DNA of 64,000 bases from positions 132,501-196,500 of the forward strand of contig JABMCL010002848.1 in the NCBI GenBank assembly GCA_018857735.1, given 5' to 3'. This DNA comes from Alviniconcha marisindica (lineage: Eukaryota > Mollusca > Gastropoda > Provannidae). Made by a program: the position numbers and the translations under genes. This document shows positions 23,490-33,394 of this stretch, in pieces. Under the pieces are notes generated by a model, which was not told the DNA's origin, did no database searches, and worked only from the letters and a program-made list of their open reading frames with translations. Numbering within the stretch: position 1 is the stretch's first letter; each line of letters opens with the position of its first letter.

Positions 23490-23605
23490 ATCTAGCCTGA
23501 CCTGACCTGACCTTGCCTGAGCTGACCAGATCTCAGTCTAACGACCTGATGTGACCTAATATGGCCTGGCCCGAGCTGATCTGGTCAGATCTGACTCGAC
23601 TGAGT
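23490..23605 (+). repeat. Degenerate CTGACC-type hexamer repeat
   Basis: CTGACCTGACCTGACC and variants (CTGAGCTGACC, CTGATCTGGTC) recur irregularly over about 115 bases, close to the donor of the exon at 23635-23822. Confidence 0.6.
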
Positions 23606-23634
23606 GGTTGTGTGTTTGCGAGTGGTGGACTCAC

Positions 23635-23822
23635 CCAGGCTGATCAGTCCAAGCAGCAGGCAAGAGTTTGACGGGACACGACCTGCCGGCGTCCGAGGTG
23701 TTGAGGACCACCGCGGCCCCTCTTCCTCCTCCCGCTCCACCCGAGGCCGACACGGTCCGCTGACCGCAGGTCCAGCACACCCCCGCGATGACCACAGCCA
23801 CGTAACCCAGGGTCCTCGCCAT
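23635..23822 (-). CDS. Candidate first coding exon with signal peptide
   Basis: Starts at ATG 23822 on the minus strand. The N-terminus MARTLGYVAVVIAGVCWTCG has a basic residue, a hydrophobic core and small residues before a likely cleavage site, as in a signal peptide. Sixty-two codons follow without a stop, in GC-rich sequence (GGAGGGRGAAVVLNTSDAG). The frame meets a stop only just beyond a strong donor, CTGG/GTGAGT, at 23634. This suggests a first exon of a secreted or membrane protein in splice phase 2. No second exon was found downstream on the minus strand, and I do not recognise the family. Confidence 0.5.
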
Positions 23823-25236
23823 GACTTCGACGGCGGAAGGTCAACACGCTTGTCTGTCCGATTTAACGCCAAGCTCCAGCGAAGCGGTCCGAGAGAAAGC
23901 CAGCAACAACACACCGAAGGTCTGAGGATTTCTCGAGATTCCTGCTCGCAGCTGAAGAGAAGGTTCGAAAGTCCGCTCCTGTCTCTGTTCTCAAAGTAAG
24001 GAGATGTGAGATATTGTTTATCTCTGGTCGGAATCAGCACGCCCTTTGCTCTCGGAAGCTAAACGCATTTCACAAAGCTACTGATCTTTGAGGCTAAGTA
24101 AAATGTGAACTATTTGTCTTGGCTCTGTTTATACACCTGGAACCGAAGAAACCTACGTGGAAGATGCGAGACTGGAGAGAATTTGGAATGGGTTTCTGTC
24201 TCTTGTTCCGAAAGTGCCGATACCTGCGAGACTACATTGATCTCTGACAGAAATTTACGCGGTAACTGATCTCTGAAGCTAGACACACATCAACTGTTTG
24301 TCTCGATACTGCTTATTATATTTGGAGTCGAAATGGTGAAGCCTTCCGTTCGTCAACGTTTTACACTAAAATCCCAACAGTATTTGCTCGACATTATAAG
24401 CGGAGTGGAACAGATGTGTGTCAAAGTGGTACATTGTGCGGAACGTTTCATGCGAGCGGCGAGGCCTAATTGGCTTGTTTGCCATAAAACAAAGTAGACA
24501 GAGAGCAATGAAAGTAGTCGGTGTGGTTATGGCAGGACTTGTAATGTGCCTTTGTTACCAGCAAAGTCTTCAACCTAAGTCTCCGAAGGCCGTTCTGCAA
24601 AGTAAAGATTTCAGTCTCGCCAAAACAGTGCCACTTTAATTTCAACAGTGCAGCTGGTATGAGGCAAAGTCAAAGCACTGAAAGGGTCTGTATCCTACAT
24701 CCAACGCTGCAGGACAGAAATAAACCGTCAAGGTGACCAATGCAGAATTATGTCGTCCTGCCTTGTCGGCGATATTCCAACTAGCTGGTCAACTCAGGGC
24801 AGCTGTTTCTATTTTTATCTCCGATATGAGCGAATAAAGTATGTCCCGGTGTTGAGAAAAGCAAACACACACCAAGGTCTATCGTCCGTCCAAGTGACTT
24901 GAAAGCAGCTTATCTCGCCGACTTCAGATCTTCACGTCCGTCTCCCGCTGCACTGGTTTCAGGTCAGAAGACCGAGTGGCCGCAGCCGGGTGCTACTTTA
25001 GAAGGTTTAAAGGTTTTTAAACGAGCGCACACCTTGCTCACAACCCTGCTGAATCATTGATGGTCGTGGAAGATCAATGGACGGTAAGAAGCCGTGCTCA
25101 CCTGCGGACTGACACGAAGGGTCTTGCGACGACAAGCAGGCTGCGTTTAGAAACGAAGTTCCTCGGCCACTTTGTTTCAACAGTGCGTGAAAACTGTTCC
25201 GTGGCGCTTGCTACAGTTCCTACAACTTCCATTTAC

Positions 25237-25240
<4 letters not shown>
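23823..25240. other. Possible upstream region of the minus-strand signal-peptide gene
   Basis: The first part could be 5'UTR and promoter. It holds an imperfect ~180-bp duplication: CTACTGATCTTTGAGGCTA near 24078 recurs as TAACTGATCTCTGAAGCTA near 24260, with similar following sequence. No TATA box or other promoter element can be assigned. Confidence 0.35.
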
Positions 25241-25242
<2 letters not shown>

Positions 25243-25272
<30 letters not shown>

Positions 25273-25285
25273 TTTTTCTTCGTCT
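25243..25285 (+). repeat. (TTTC)n repeat
   Basis: Tetranucleotide run followed by imperfect TTC units. Confidence 0.9.
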
Positions 25286-25380
25286 TCTTTCAAATTGGAG
25301 TATAAAGGAAACACGTGGATTTTGTTGTTGCTGCTGTTGTTTCTTTTACTTCCAAAAGTGAACAAATTTCAGGACGATCT

Positions 25381-25640
25381 GATTCACAAGAGGTTCTCCA
25401 CCATGCAGTTATTCGTGCGATTCTCTCAGTGTGTGAATGAAGTCTCCACCACGCAGTTATTCGTGCGATTCTCTCAGTGTGTGAATGAAGTCTCCACCAC
25501 GCAGTTATTCGTGCGATTCTCTCAGTGTGTGAATGAAGTCTCCACCACGCAGTTATTCGTGCGATTCTCTCAGTGTGTGAATGAAGTCTCCACCACGCAG
25601 TTATTCGTGCGATTCTCTCAGTGTGTGAATGAAGCCTTCA
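25381..25640 (+). repeat. 48-bp minisatellite, ~5 copies, frame-preserving
   Basis: Near-identical 48-base units contain GCAGTTATTCGTGCGATTCT and CAGTGTGTGAATGAAGTC. In one plus frame each unit encodes 16 residues, LFVRFSQCVNEVSTTQ, inside an open frame at 25172-25693. The copies are almost identical at every site, including third positions, so purifying selection cannot be argued. I treat it as a minisatellite. Confidence 0.9.
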
Positions 25641-25693
25641 CTGTAAACTCGCCGAAGCAGAAAACATCCGTTTCGATTCCAGACATCACGTAG

Positions 25694-26284
25694 GTAATGT
25701 TCCATATAGCAGTCTCAGCCCCGCGCTAAAGTTATTCCAACCAGAAAAACCACAACAAAAAACAAGGCCAAAGCTAAGTCCAAAAAGCGCCCAGTGCAAA
25801 AGCACAGCACACACACACACACACACACACAAATGCACTCGCAGAATAACTCCGCTTTTTCCACAAACAATACACACGCAAAACTCTTCTAAACTTCGCG
25901 CATTTTAGCCTCCCCTCTCTTTCCAAAAACTTTTGTCCGTGACTTCCAACCAGGCGTCGAGAGGCAGAAAAAGAGGGTAGAGCAGAAAGCTGCAGCAGCA
26001 ACAGCAGCAGCGAGGCAACGGCGGGAGAGGTGTTGAGTGGGTCGAAGCGAGAGAGTCAGTGCGCGAAGGGAGGCGACACAGGCCGGCTGGAGATTGGCGA
26101 AAAGTTCACTCTCTCCGCTCCCTCGTCACCGTTGTGCTGGATTCGCCGGCCGCCGTGTACCGGCCCGGGTCGTCGTACTGATACATTATGCTGCAGTGCA
26201 TCCACTGGCGGGGACTGCGGTACTCCCTCTGTCCACTGTCGGCGTCGTGCGGTCTTCATTATTATAATAATCTCAAACAAGAAC
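25694..26284. other. GC-rich, CpG-containing stretch
   Basis: A short (CA)n tract at about 25804-25831, then GC-rich sequence at 25980-26250 with many CpGs (for example CGCCGGCCGCCGTG). It could be a promoter or 5'UTR for a minus-strand gene. No defined element was identified. Confidence 0.35.
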
Positions 26285-27780
26285 GACTAGCTAGCGTTCT
26301 AAAATAAAGACAGAATAACAAAGACAAAGCAAGCAGAACTATAATAATAAAGACAAAGCAAGTAGGAATACAATAATAAAAGCATAGCAAGTAGAACTAT
26401 AATAATGAAGACATAGCAAGTAGAACTATAATAATGAAGACATAGCAAGCAGAACTATACTAATAAAGACTAAGACAAAGCAAGTAGAACTATAATAATA
26501 AAGATCCAAACATATGAAAGGTTCAAAAGAACGTTATTTATTAGGAAAAAAAACACAATCTGCAAATTTTCGGGGTAATCCCCTTTGTCAAACTACAAAA
26601 CGACACTTAAACAACAGTTAAACGGTGAAAAACGATGAAAAATGAGATGAAAAGTTAAATCGCTTATCTCTTTTGGTTGAGCTATGTTGTTTTCCTGTCC
26701 AGTGTTTGGAAGAATTCAAAACAATTCAACAGAATTCTTCCCAGCACTGGACAGAAAAACAACATATGCATAGCTCAACCAAACACAGATAAGTGATTTA
26801 GCTTTTCATCTCATCTTTCATCGTTTTTCACCGTTTAACTGTTGTTTAAGTGTCGTTTTGTAGCTTGACAAAAGGGATTACCCCGAAAATTTGTAGATAG
26901 TATTTTTGTCCAAATAAACAGCGTTATTTTGAACCTTTGATGTGTTTGGAGCTTTTATTATTATAGTTCTACTTGCTTTGTTTTAGTCTTTATTATTATA
27001 GTTATACTTGCTTTGTCTTGATTATTATAGTTCTACTTGCTATTTTTTAGTTTTTATTATAGTCCTACTTGCTTTGTCTTTATTATTATTATTATAGTTC
27101 TGCTTGCTTTGTCTTTGTCTTTATTATTCGAGTTCTACTTGCTTTGCCTTTGTCTTTATTATTATTATAGTTCTACTTGCTTTATCCTTGACTTTATTAT
27201 TATAGTTCTACTTTCTTTGTCTTTATTATTCTAGTTCTGCTTGCTTTTCGCTCTGATATAACCGCACTGGTTGACTGGGCGTAAAACACCAACTTACTTA
27301 CTTACTGCTTGCTTTGTCTTTGTTTTTAGTATTATAGTTCTACTTGCTTTGTCTTTATTATTATAGCCTCTGCTTGCTTTGTCTTTGTCTTCAATATTAT
27401 GGTTCTACTTGCTTTGTCTTTGACTTTATCATTACAGTTCTACATGCTTTGTTTGTCTTTATTATTCTAGTTCTACTTGCTTTGTCTTTATAGTTATAGT
27501 TCTACTTGCTTTGTATTTGACTTTATTATTATAGTGCTACTTGCTTTGTTTTTGGCTTTATCATTATTATAGTTCTGCTTGCTTTGTCTTTGTCTTTATT
27601 ATTATAGTTCTACTTGCTTTGTCTTTGTCTTTGTTATTTTAGTTCTACTTGCTTTGTCTTTGTCGTAGTCTTTATTATTATTGTTCTATTTGCTTTGTCT
27701 ATGTCTTTATTAACATAGTTCTTCCTGTGTTGTCTTTATTATTCTAGCTCTACTTGCTTTTTTCTTAGTCTTTATTTGTT
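26285..27780. mobile_element. Foldback-like giant inverted repeat with tandem subrepeats in both arms
   Basis: The centre is near 26723. The inner arms (26503-26716 and 26730-26955) are reverse complements with modest divergence: CTGTCCAGTGTTTGGAAGAATTC against AGAATTCTTCCCAGCACTGGACAG, TTTTCGGGGTAATCCCCTTT against AAAGGGATTACCCCGAAAAT. Outside these, the left flank (26285-26502) is an array of CAAAGCAAGTAGAACTATAA units. The right flank (26956-27780) is the reverse-complement array, TTCTACTTGCTTTGTCTTT units. Even the variant unit with GACTAAGACAAAGC has its mirror in the first right-hand unit. Long terminal inverted repeats made of tandem subrepeats are the hallmark of Foldback elements. 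There is no transposase here. Fragments occur at 10868-10965, 11103-11166 and 28200-28550. Confidence 0.8.
27245..27306 (+). mobile_element. Short SINE-tail-like insert in the right Foldback arm
   Basis: CTCTGATATAACCGCACTGG ... GGGCGTAAAACACCAACTTAC followed by (TTAC)n interrupts the tandem array. It resembles the 3' end of a tRNA-derived SINE ending in a short tandem tail. Confidence 0.45.
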
Positions 27781-27865
27781 GGATATTTTATTTGTTCCGC
27801 AGTCCGGCGGGTTTTTACCAGGCGGTCCGACTGCCACGTGGTACATGATGATGAAGTGATGCTTA

Positions 27866-28021
27866 ATGTCCTCAGATGTCGGCTGACATATTAGGGACAA
27901 GCTGAGACCAATGCCGAAGCATGGTTCATTAAATCTTTACGTCCACGGAAACCAGAAGGCTCGTTAGGACGGACAGCCCAGGACGACCACCTCGACTCTC
28001 ACACAGCTCCTGAACTATGAC
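27866..28021 (-). mobile_element. SINE B, copy 2
   Basis: Close match to 14822-14996. The flanks show CCACGTGGTA (left, 27834) and CCACGCGGTA (right, 28021), a 10-bp target duplication with one mismatch. The tail beyond the shared body is ATG-rich here instead of TACC-rich, so the tail differs between copies while the body is shared. Confidence 0.8.
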
Positions 28022-28199
28022 CACGCGGTATAGCAGAAACCAGCGGATAAAAGTCGACGCTGTATCCATGATATCGCGCGCCGATGAAGGTCTACTAATT
28101 AGATGACGTAGAAAAGATGCAGTGGCTGCAACGACGAGAGGATGCGTTCCCCACCTTGCGGTCTGACGATATGCAGAAGTGCAAAGTGTATTTGAGACC

Positions 28200-28550
28200 A
28201 GACCCTCACTGCTTTCAAACACATTAAAGGTTAAAACTGAAGAACGCCATTTATTATGACAAACCCAACATACTCTAATCCAAACACGTAAAAGGTTTAA
28301 AATAACCGTATTTATTAGGACAGAACACAACATGAGAATTTTCGGGGTAATCCCCCTGTACCATGCTACAAAACGACACTTAAACAACAATTAAACAGTG
28401 AGAAAAATGAGATGGAGAGCTTATCCACTTTTCTTTCTTTTTTCTTCTCGCCCCCCCCCCCCCCCCCCCCCCTTTTTTTCTTTTCTTTTCTTTTTTCTTT
28501 TCTTTTCTTCTTTTTTGGTTGAGCTATATCCAGTGCTGTTTTGCTTATCT
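28200..28550 (+). mobile_element. Foldback-family fragment, interrupted by a pyrimidine tract
   Basis: CCAAACACGTAAAAGGTTTAAA, ATTTATTAGGACAGAACACAA, AATTTTCGGGGTAATCCCC and CTACAAAACGACACTTAAAC match the left arm of the palindrome in order. TTTTGGTTGAGCTAT follows after a C23-(TTTTC)n tract at about 28430-28515. A second, more diverged copy of the outer end lies at 28215-28265. Confidence 0.7.
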
Positions 28551-28679
28551 CCTGGAGGCAAACTTTACTCGATTGCAGCTTTTCGAGAAACAAGAAAGCA
28601 TGATCGTGAGAAAAGCGTATTGATTTGTAGCACTTGCCTTTAGTTTGAGAGAAGAAAGAAATCAAAGCGCAAAGAAAAT

Positions 28680-28755
28680 GACGTGCGACCGAGACGGCAG
28701 CAGTTTCACGTGGCACCAGGCATACAACAGCAAAACAGCCTTGTAACCACTTCTG
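28680..28755 (+). mobile_element. SINE family A, partial copy 3
   Basis: GACGTGCGACCGAGACGGCA, TTTCACGTGGCACCAG and GTAACCACTTCTG align with the 3' half of 3813-4197. Confidence 0.65.
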
Positions 28756-28923
28756 CTGCTGTTGAATGACAAATGGGCATTGTCATTATTATTCAGAGTG
28801 GCATGCAGCATGCTGAATCCCGTACGTGGAACGGACAGGCTGAAACCGGTACTCTGAGCCGTTTTAACCTTACGGTTACGCTGACACCTGATCCTTTGGA
28901 GATCTGATTCGGACGGTCCTCCT

Positions 28924-29191
28924 TAACCCTTTCACTGCTATGCTTACCAACGTGTCACTCGGAAAACGACCAGTAAAAGTGCCAAACATGAAAATTATTA
29001 CCCCCCCCCCCATTCCCTCCCCCCCTCCCCCGCCCCCCCTTTCGTATGAGCACGTGAAAGGACCGTCTGTCAAAACACACAGTCCTGAAACTAGATTTCT
29101 TATAGGACGATAAAATATACTCTTTTTAGGCGTGTATGGGTGCACTTTTTAGCCCGGAAAGTTTACAGGCTGGGGCAGTGAAGGGGTTAAG
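28924..29191. mobile_element. TTAA-flanked MITE, family P, copy 1
   Basis: Begins TTAACCCTTTCACTGC and ends GGCAGTGAAGGGGTTAA, i.e. inverted termini with TTAA at both edges. The interior shares ACGACCAGTAAAAGTGCC and GGAAA/ATAATATAC-like blocks with 59131-59318. A C-rich tract (28999-29039) interrupts it. TTAA duplications with CCC-starting inverted repeats are typical of piggyBac. No transposase is present. Confidence 0.8.
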
Positions 29192-29309
29192 CATGTTTGC
29201 TGTTTAAATGCATGGCTGTGAGCCGGGTTTTTTACTAGTTGATTGATGTTAGTGAGATGAGGCTCATTGTGGGCCTATACGCAAAGCAAAAACAAATTAC
29301 CCCCCTACC

Positions 29310-29660
<351 letters not shown>

Positions 29661-30142
29661 CTGTTGTTTGTTCTTCGGGAGGGGGAAGGGGGTACGGGAG
29701 GAGGGAGCGCTGGGAGAGAGGGGTGTAAGCCTTCGTCTCCGTTATTAACAGAGGTCACAATAAAAACATTATTTATCCAAAAGTGGCTCCACACCTCTCA
29801 CAAACTGTAATAAGCGGAGCAGGGAAGACAATCAGTGGCACGCACCATCACCGCCACCCAGGAGTGACTGCCAGCCTTATCCGGTGAGCACCACGAGCCA
29901 GCCCCATATTGTTTCGTGGGAGAAAGTGTTAGTGTTCCAATCAATTGCATATTTATTCACTGTCAGCCACGGCGATCCCGCCGCCTCATAATTGGCTCAT
30001 CGTTCCTCGCACATCGCCTCGGGCCAGCGACGGGCTGGCTGGCTCCTGGCGAATGAAGGAAGGAGGGACGTATACACTGCAGGCACAACTGAGGAAACGT
30101 AAAATCTATAATCGGTGAGAGGAGAGGAAACACTATCAAAGG
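29661..30142. other. No gene recognised
   Basis: Single-copy-looking sequence between microsatellites; no family, RNA or exon could be supported. Confidence 0.4.
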
Positions 30143-30203
30143 ATGCCTCCTTCTTCTTCTTCTTCTTCTTCTTCTTCTAATGTTTGTACTACTACTGCTG
30201 CTG

Positions 30204-30239
<36 letters not shown>

Positions 30240-30322
30240 TACCACTACTTCTTCTTCTCCTCCTCCTCTTCCTCCTCCTCCTTCTTCTTCTTCTTCTTCT
30301 TCTTCTTCTTCTTCTAATCTTT

Positions 30323-30376
<54 letters not shown>

Positions 30377-30955
30377 TTACTACTACTTCTCCTCCTCCTC
30401 CTTCTTCTTCTTCTTCTTCTTCTTCTTCTTCTTTCTTCTTCTCTTTCTATCTTTCTACCACTTCTTCTTCTCCTCCTCCTCTTCCTCCTTCTTCTTCTTC
30501 TTCTTCTTCTTCTGCTGCTGCTGCTACTACTACTATTACTACTTTTCCTTCTTCTTCTTCTTCTCCTCCTCCTCCTCTTCCCCCTCCTCCTCCTCCTCCT
30601 CCTTCTTCTTCTTCTTCTTCTTCTTCTTCTGCTGCTGCTACTGCTACTACTACTACTACTTTTCCTTCTTCTTCTTCTTCTCCTCCTCCTCCTCTTCCAC
30701 CTCCTCCTCCTCCTCCTTCTTCTTCTTCTTGTTCTTCTCCTCCTCTTCCACCTCCTCCTCCTCCTTCTTCTTCTTCTTGTTCTTCTCCTGCTCCTCCTCC
30801 TCTTCCACCTCCTCCTCCTCCTCCTTCTTCTTGTTCTTCTTCCTCCTCCTTCTTCTTCTTGTTCTTCTTCTTCTTCTTCTTCTTCTTCTTCTTCTCCTCC
30901 TCCTCCTCCTCTTCCACCTCCTCCTTCTTCTTCTTCTGCTTCTTCTTCTTCTTCT
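30143..30955 (+). repeat. ~800-bp pyrimidine-rich trinucleotide block
   Basis: Alternating runs of TTC, TAC, TCC and TGC, all in the same 3-base register. Recurrent modules TTC-TAC-TTC-TCC appear several times. All frames stay open as Leu, Ser/Pro/Thr or Phe/Ser tracts on plus, and Glu/Lys on minus. The frames are products of the register, not evidence of a gene. Confidence 0.95.
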
Positions 30956-31190
30956 GTACAGCCAAACCTTGACCAGTACTGCCATTCTTTGATGGCTTAG
31001 GACATCCTACGGAAACGTTTCTCAAGTATTTCCGCAGCGAACTGCCAGGTCTGACACCGAAGGAGAGGGAAAAACAAGTTCGGTCTGTCGGGTTTTAGGA
31101 AAGAATATTATGTTATTGTTCTTTCAGCCTAGGTCAAGTTCATACTTTCGCTGAGGGGATGGGATGAGGGCTGGGGAAGGTGGGGGGAGA

Positions 31191-31195
<5 letters not shown>

Positions 31196-31246
<51 letters not shown>
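31196..31246 (+). repeat. (GA)n microsatellite
   Basis: GA run of about 50 bases inside a G-rich stretch. Confidence 0.95.
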
Positions 31247-31250
<4 letters not shown>

Positions 31251-31479
31251 AGGGGTTGGGAGAGAGTTCCGAGGGAGTAGGCCTATAATTAAATATCTCA
31301 TTTCGTATTTCCGTAGATAAATTCGGGCCACAATCCCAGAGGAAAGCCAGCGGTGCCAGAGTCGCGTTATGAAACCGATTAGTCGATTTATCACGCTGGC
31401 AAAAATGTATCTGCAGATATTCACCAGGGCGATTTCTGTTTGTTTGTTTGTTTTGCTTGTTTGTTTCGTTTGTTTTTCG

Positions 31480-31595
31480 CTGTCCGGAGATCTTTGGCGT
31501 ACATAAGCCTGTGGTATCCGGGACCTCGACTATTCCTCTCTCTCATTCGAAACACTAGGCACTCAGTCCACCACAGTGGGACTACAGAGAGGGTG

Positions 31596-31636
<41 letters not shown>

Positions 31637-31712
31637 GCCACCGAGCCGCGAATCGAACCTGAAATTTCCAGGTGAAGTCCGCACGTCTTACCCGCTCGGC
31701 CATTGCACTTCC
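31480..31712 (-). mobile_element. tRNA(Leu/Ser)-like SINE with an internal poly-G tract
   Basis: On the minus strand the head reads ATGGCCGAGCGGGTAAGACG (A box) and CAGGTTCGATTCGCG (B box), matching the D-arm and T-arm of class II tRNAs. A 36-base G run (31598-31633 on plus) lies within the element, between the tRNA head and a body ending near GTACGCCAAAGATC. The plus-strand edge ends at CCATTGCACTTCC. It is not a functional tRNA: the acceptor stem does not pair well. Confidence 0.65.
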
Positions 31713-31994
31713 ATTTCATTCCAAGTACCGGAGCAGTATTTTTATTTATGTTTCTTTGACATTTTACTCAGTCTCATAAGTGATTGCTCCTTCCTTGGCT
31801 TAATTAACTCTTTCCACTCCAAAGAATAGAATCTATAAGTTCAGTCAGTTAACGGTCTTCTCCTTTTTTTCCTTCTTTTAATTCTTTTTTTCTCTCCTTT
31901 TGTTATTCATCTCTGTGCCGGGTTTCAGAAAAGTCAGCAGGGCGTGGGGCGTAGCGTGTGAGTGAGTTATAGGGGAGGGTGGTGGTGGTGGTAG

Positions 31995-32379
31995 TGGTGG
32001 TGGTGGGGGGGGGGGGGGGGGGGGGGGGTGCGGTGTAAGTTCGCGATGGCACAAAACTTGACCCTGGTAATTATAAGGTAAGTGTTAACTGAATTAGAAT
32101 CAATAACAGGAATAGTGCTGCGTGCGTGTGTGCGTGCGTGTGTATGCGCGCGCGCGCGCGTGCGTGCGTGCGTGCGTGCGTGTGCGTGCGTACGCGTGTG
32201 TGTGTGTGCGTGCTCTGTGTGCGTGCGTGCGTGCGTGCGTGCGTGCGTGTGTGTGTGTGTGTGTGTGTTTTTTTGTGTGTGTGTGCAACAGGTATGTTTC
32301 TGTCTGTATGTGTATTTGTCTGTGTTACTGTTTGTGTAGATATGGATGTGTGTGTGTGGGGGGGGGGGGGGGGTGCATT
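31995..32379 (+). repeat. Poly-G tracts and (GTGC)n/(GT)n low-complexity block
   Basis: (GGT)n then a G run at about 32005-32028; GTGC units at about 32118-32255; GT to about 32284; a further G run at about 32358-32373. Confidence 0.93.
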
Positions 32380-32430
32380 CGTGTTCATACGGAGTGAATG
32401 GGTGGGGACGGCACGATTAATACGTTTGTG

Positions 32431-32575
32431 CTTATGTAAATCTATGGTTATAACTTATGTAAATCTATGGTTATAACTTATGTAAATCTGTGGTTATAAC
32501 TCATGTAAATCTGTGGTTACAACTGATGTAAATCTATGGTTATAACGTATGTAAATCTATGATTACAACTGGTGA
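32431..32575 (+). repeat. 23-bp minisatellite, ~6 copies
   Basis: Units of TTATGTAAATCTATGGTTAT plus AAC with a few substitutions. Confidence 0.93.
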
Positions 32576-32737
32576 AATGAAACTTACCCGATCGCCTTCC
32601 TTGATTTCGCTGATGAATAGCAGCTGTTGCGATGCTATCAAAGTGCTAAAAGACGATTGTGGATACAATGCTGATGACCGCAAAGCTAAGGCAGCTCTAC
32701 GATGTCAAAGCTTTCGTGACGACCTGAAGATGATAGT

Positions 32738-33117
32738 CTACGGCGACCCGAGACCAAACTCTACACAACTACCTGCAGACTAGACTCTATACGACGACAA
32801 GGCGACGTGACCAGACTATACGACCGGGAGACCAAACTCTATACGGCGACCCGAAGACCAGGCTGTACACAGCGACCTGGCGACCACATTGTATTTCGGA
32901 CATGCAGACCACACTGAATACGACCACCCGAAGACCAGGCTGTATTCGGCGACCTGTAGATTAGACTCTGTACAGCGACCTGGCGACCCGACTTTATACG
33001 GCGACCTGGCGACCAGCCTGTACACGGTGTCCTGGAGGCCAGACTCCATACGGCGACCCGGCGACCAGACTTTATACGGCGACCTGGCAACCAGATTCTA
33101 TACGGCGACCTGGCAAC
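32738..33117 (+). repeat. 26-bp minisatellite, left part (split by the Gypsy element)
   Basis: Units built on CGGCGACCTGGCGACCAGAC followed by TCTATA or a variant. Spacing is 24-28 because of indels. It continues on the far side of the retrotransposon at 38072. Confidence 0.93.
33113..33117 (+). other. Target-site duplication GCAAC (left)
   Basis: GCAAC precedes the 5' LTR and recurs at 38072-38076 straight after the 3' LTR. Removing the element plus one copy rebuilds an ordinary unit of the 26-bp minisatellite. Confidence 0.85.
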
Positions 33118-33350
33118 TGTAATGTCCAACTAGCAGACAAGATAATGCTAATCAGCATTATCTCCCTTATATTTATATTTGCACATGCGCCGGTACTAAG
33201 CAACTTGATATACACAAAACATGCGCAGTGACACTAACTGGAAAACGCCCACCTAACCGTGATCCAGAGTTGCAACGGACAGAGCTGGTGCAAGACACCA
33301 AAGCCTTGATGGTGCAAGACACCAAAGCCTTGATGGTGCAAGACACCAAA
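33118..33350 (+). mobile_element. Ty3/Gypsy 5' LTR (233 bp)
   Basis: Starts TGTAATGTCC and ends in three copies of a 24-base unit containing GGTGCAAGACACCAAAG. It matches the 3' LTR (37815-38071) with one substitution (C versus G at the tenth base) and one fewer 24-base unit. Immediately inside is ACTGGCGACGAGTGAAG, a candidate primer-binding site, though I could not match a tRNA from memory. The near-identity of the LTRs indicates a young insertion. Confidence 0.9.
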
Positions 33351-33394
33351 ACTGGCGACGAGTGAAGAAAATCGAACGGATCAAATCACAAAGT

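Noticed and set aside
25172..25693. ORF with five 16-residue repeats (LFVRFSQCVNEVSTTQ)
   Set aside because: Copies are identical at nearly all sites, including third positions, so there is no sign of protein-level selection. No signal or domain; treated as a 48-bp minisatellite.
30143..31025. Poly-Leu (plus) and Glu/Lys-rich (minus) frames of 190-285 codons
   Set aside because: Products of a strict trinucleotide register; all frames are open.
31635..31712. Functional tRNA-Leu or tRNA-Ser gene on the minus strand
   Set aside because: Box sequences are good but the acceptor stem is mismatched and SINE-like sequence with a poly-G run follows the head.
32580..32740. Possible minus-strand exon ending GATCGG/GTAAGT
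   Set aside because: The frame is short and the sequence continues open through the donor. No acceptor or partner exon was found, and no family was recognised.
33362..33394. Starting gag at 33362
   Set aside because: That position is GTG in a eukaryotic element; the first ATG in frame is at 33395 and begins the conserved-looking part.
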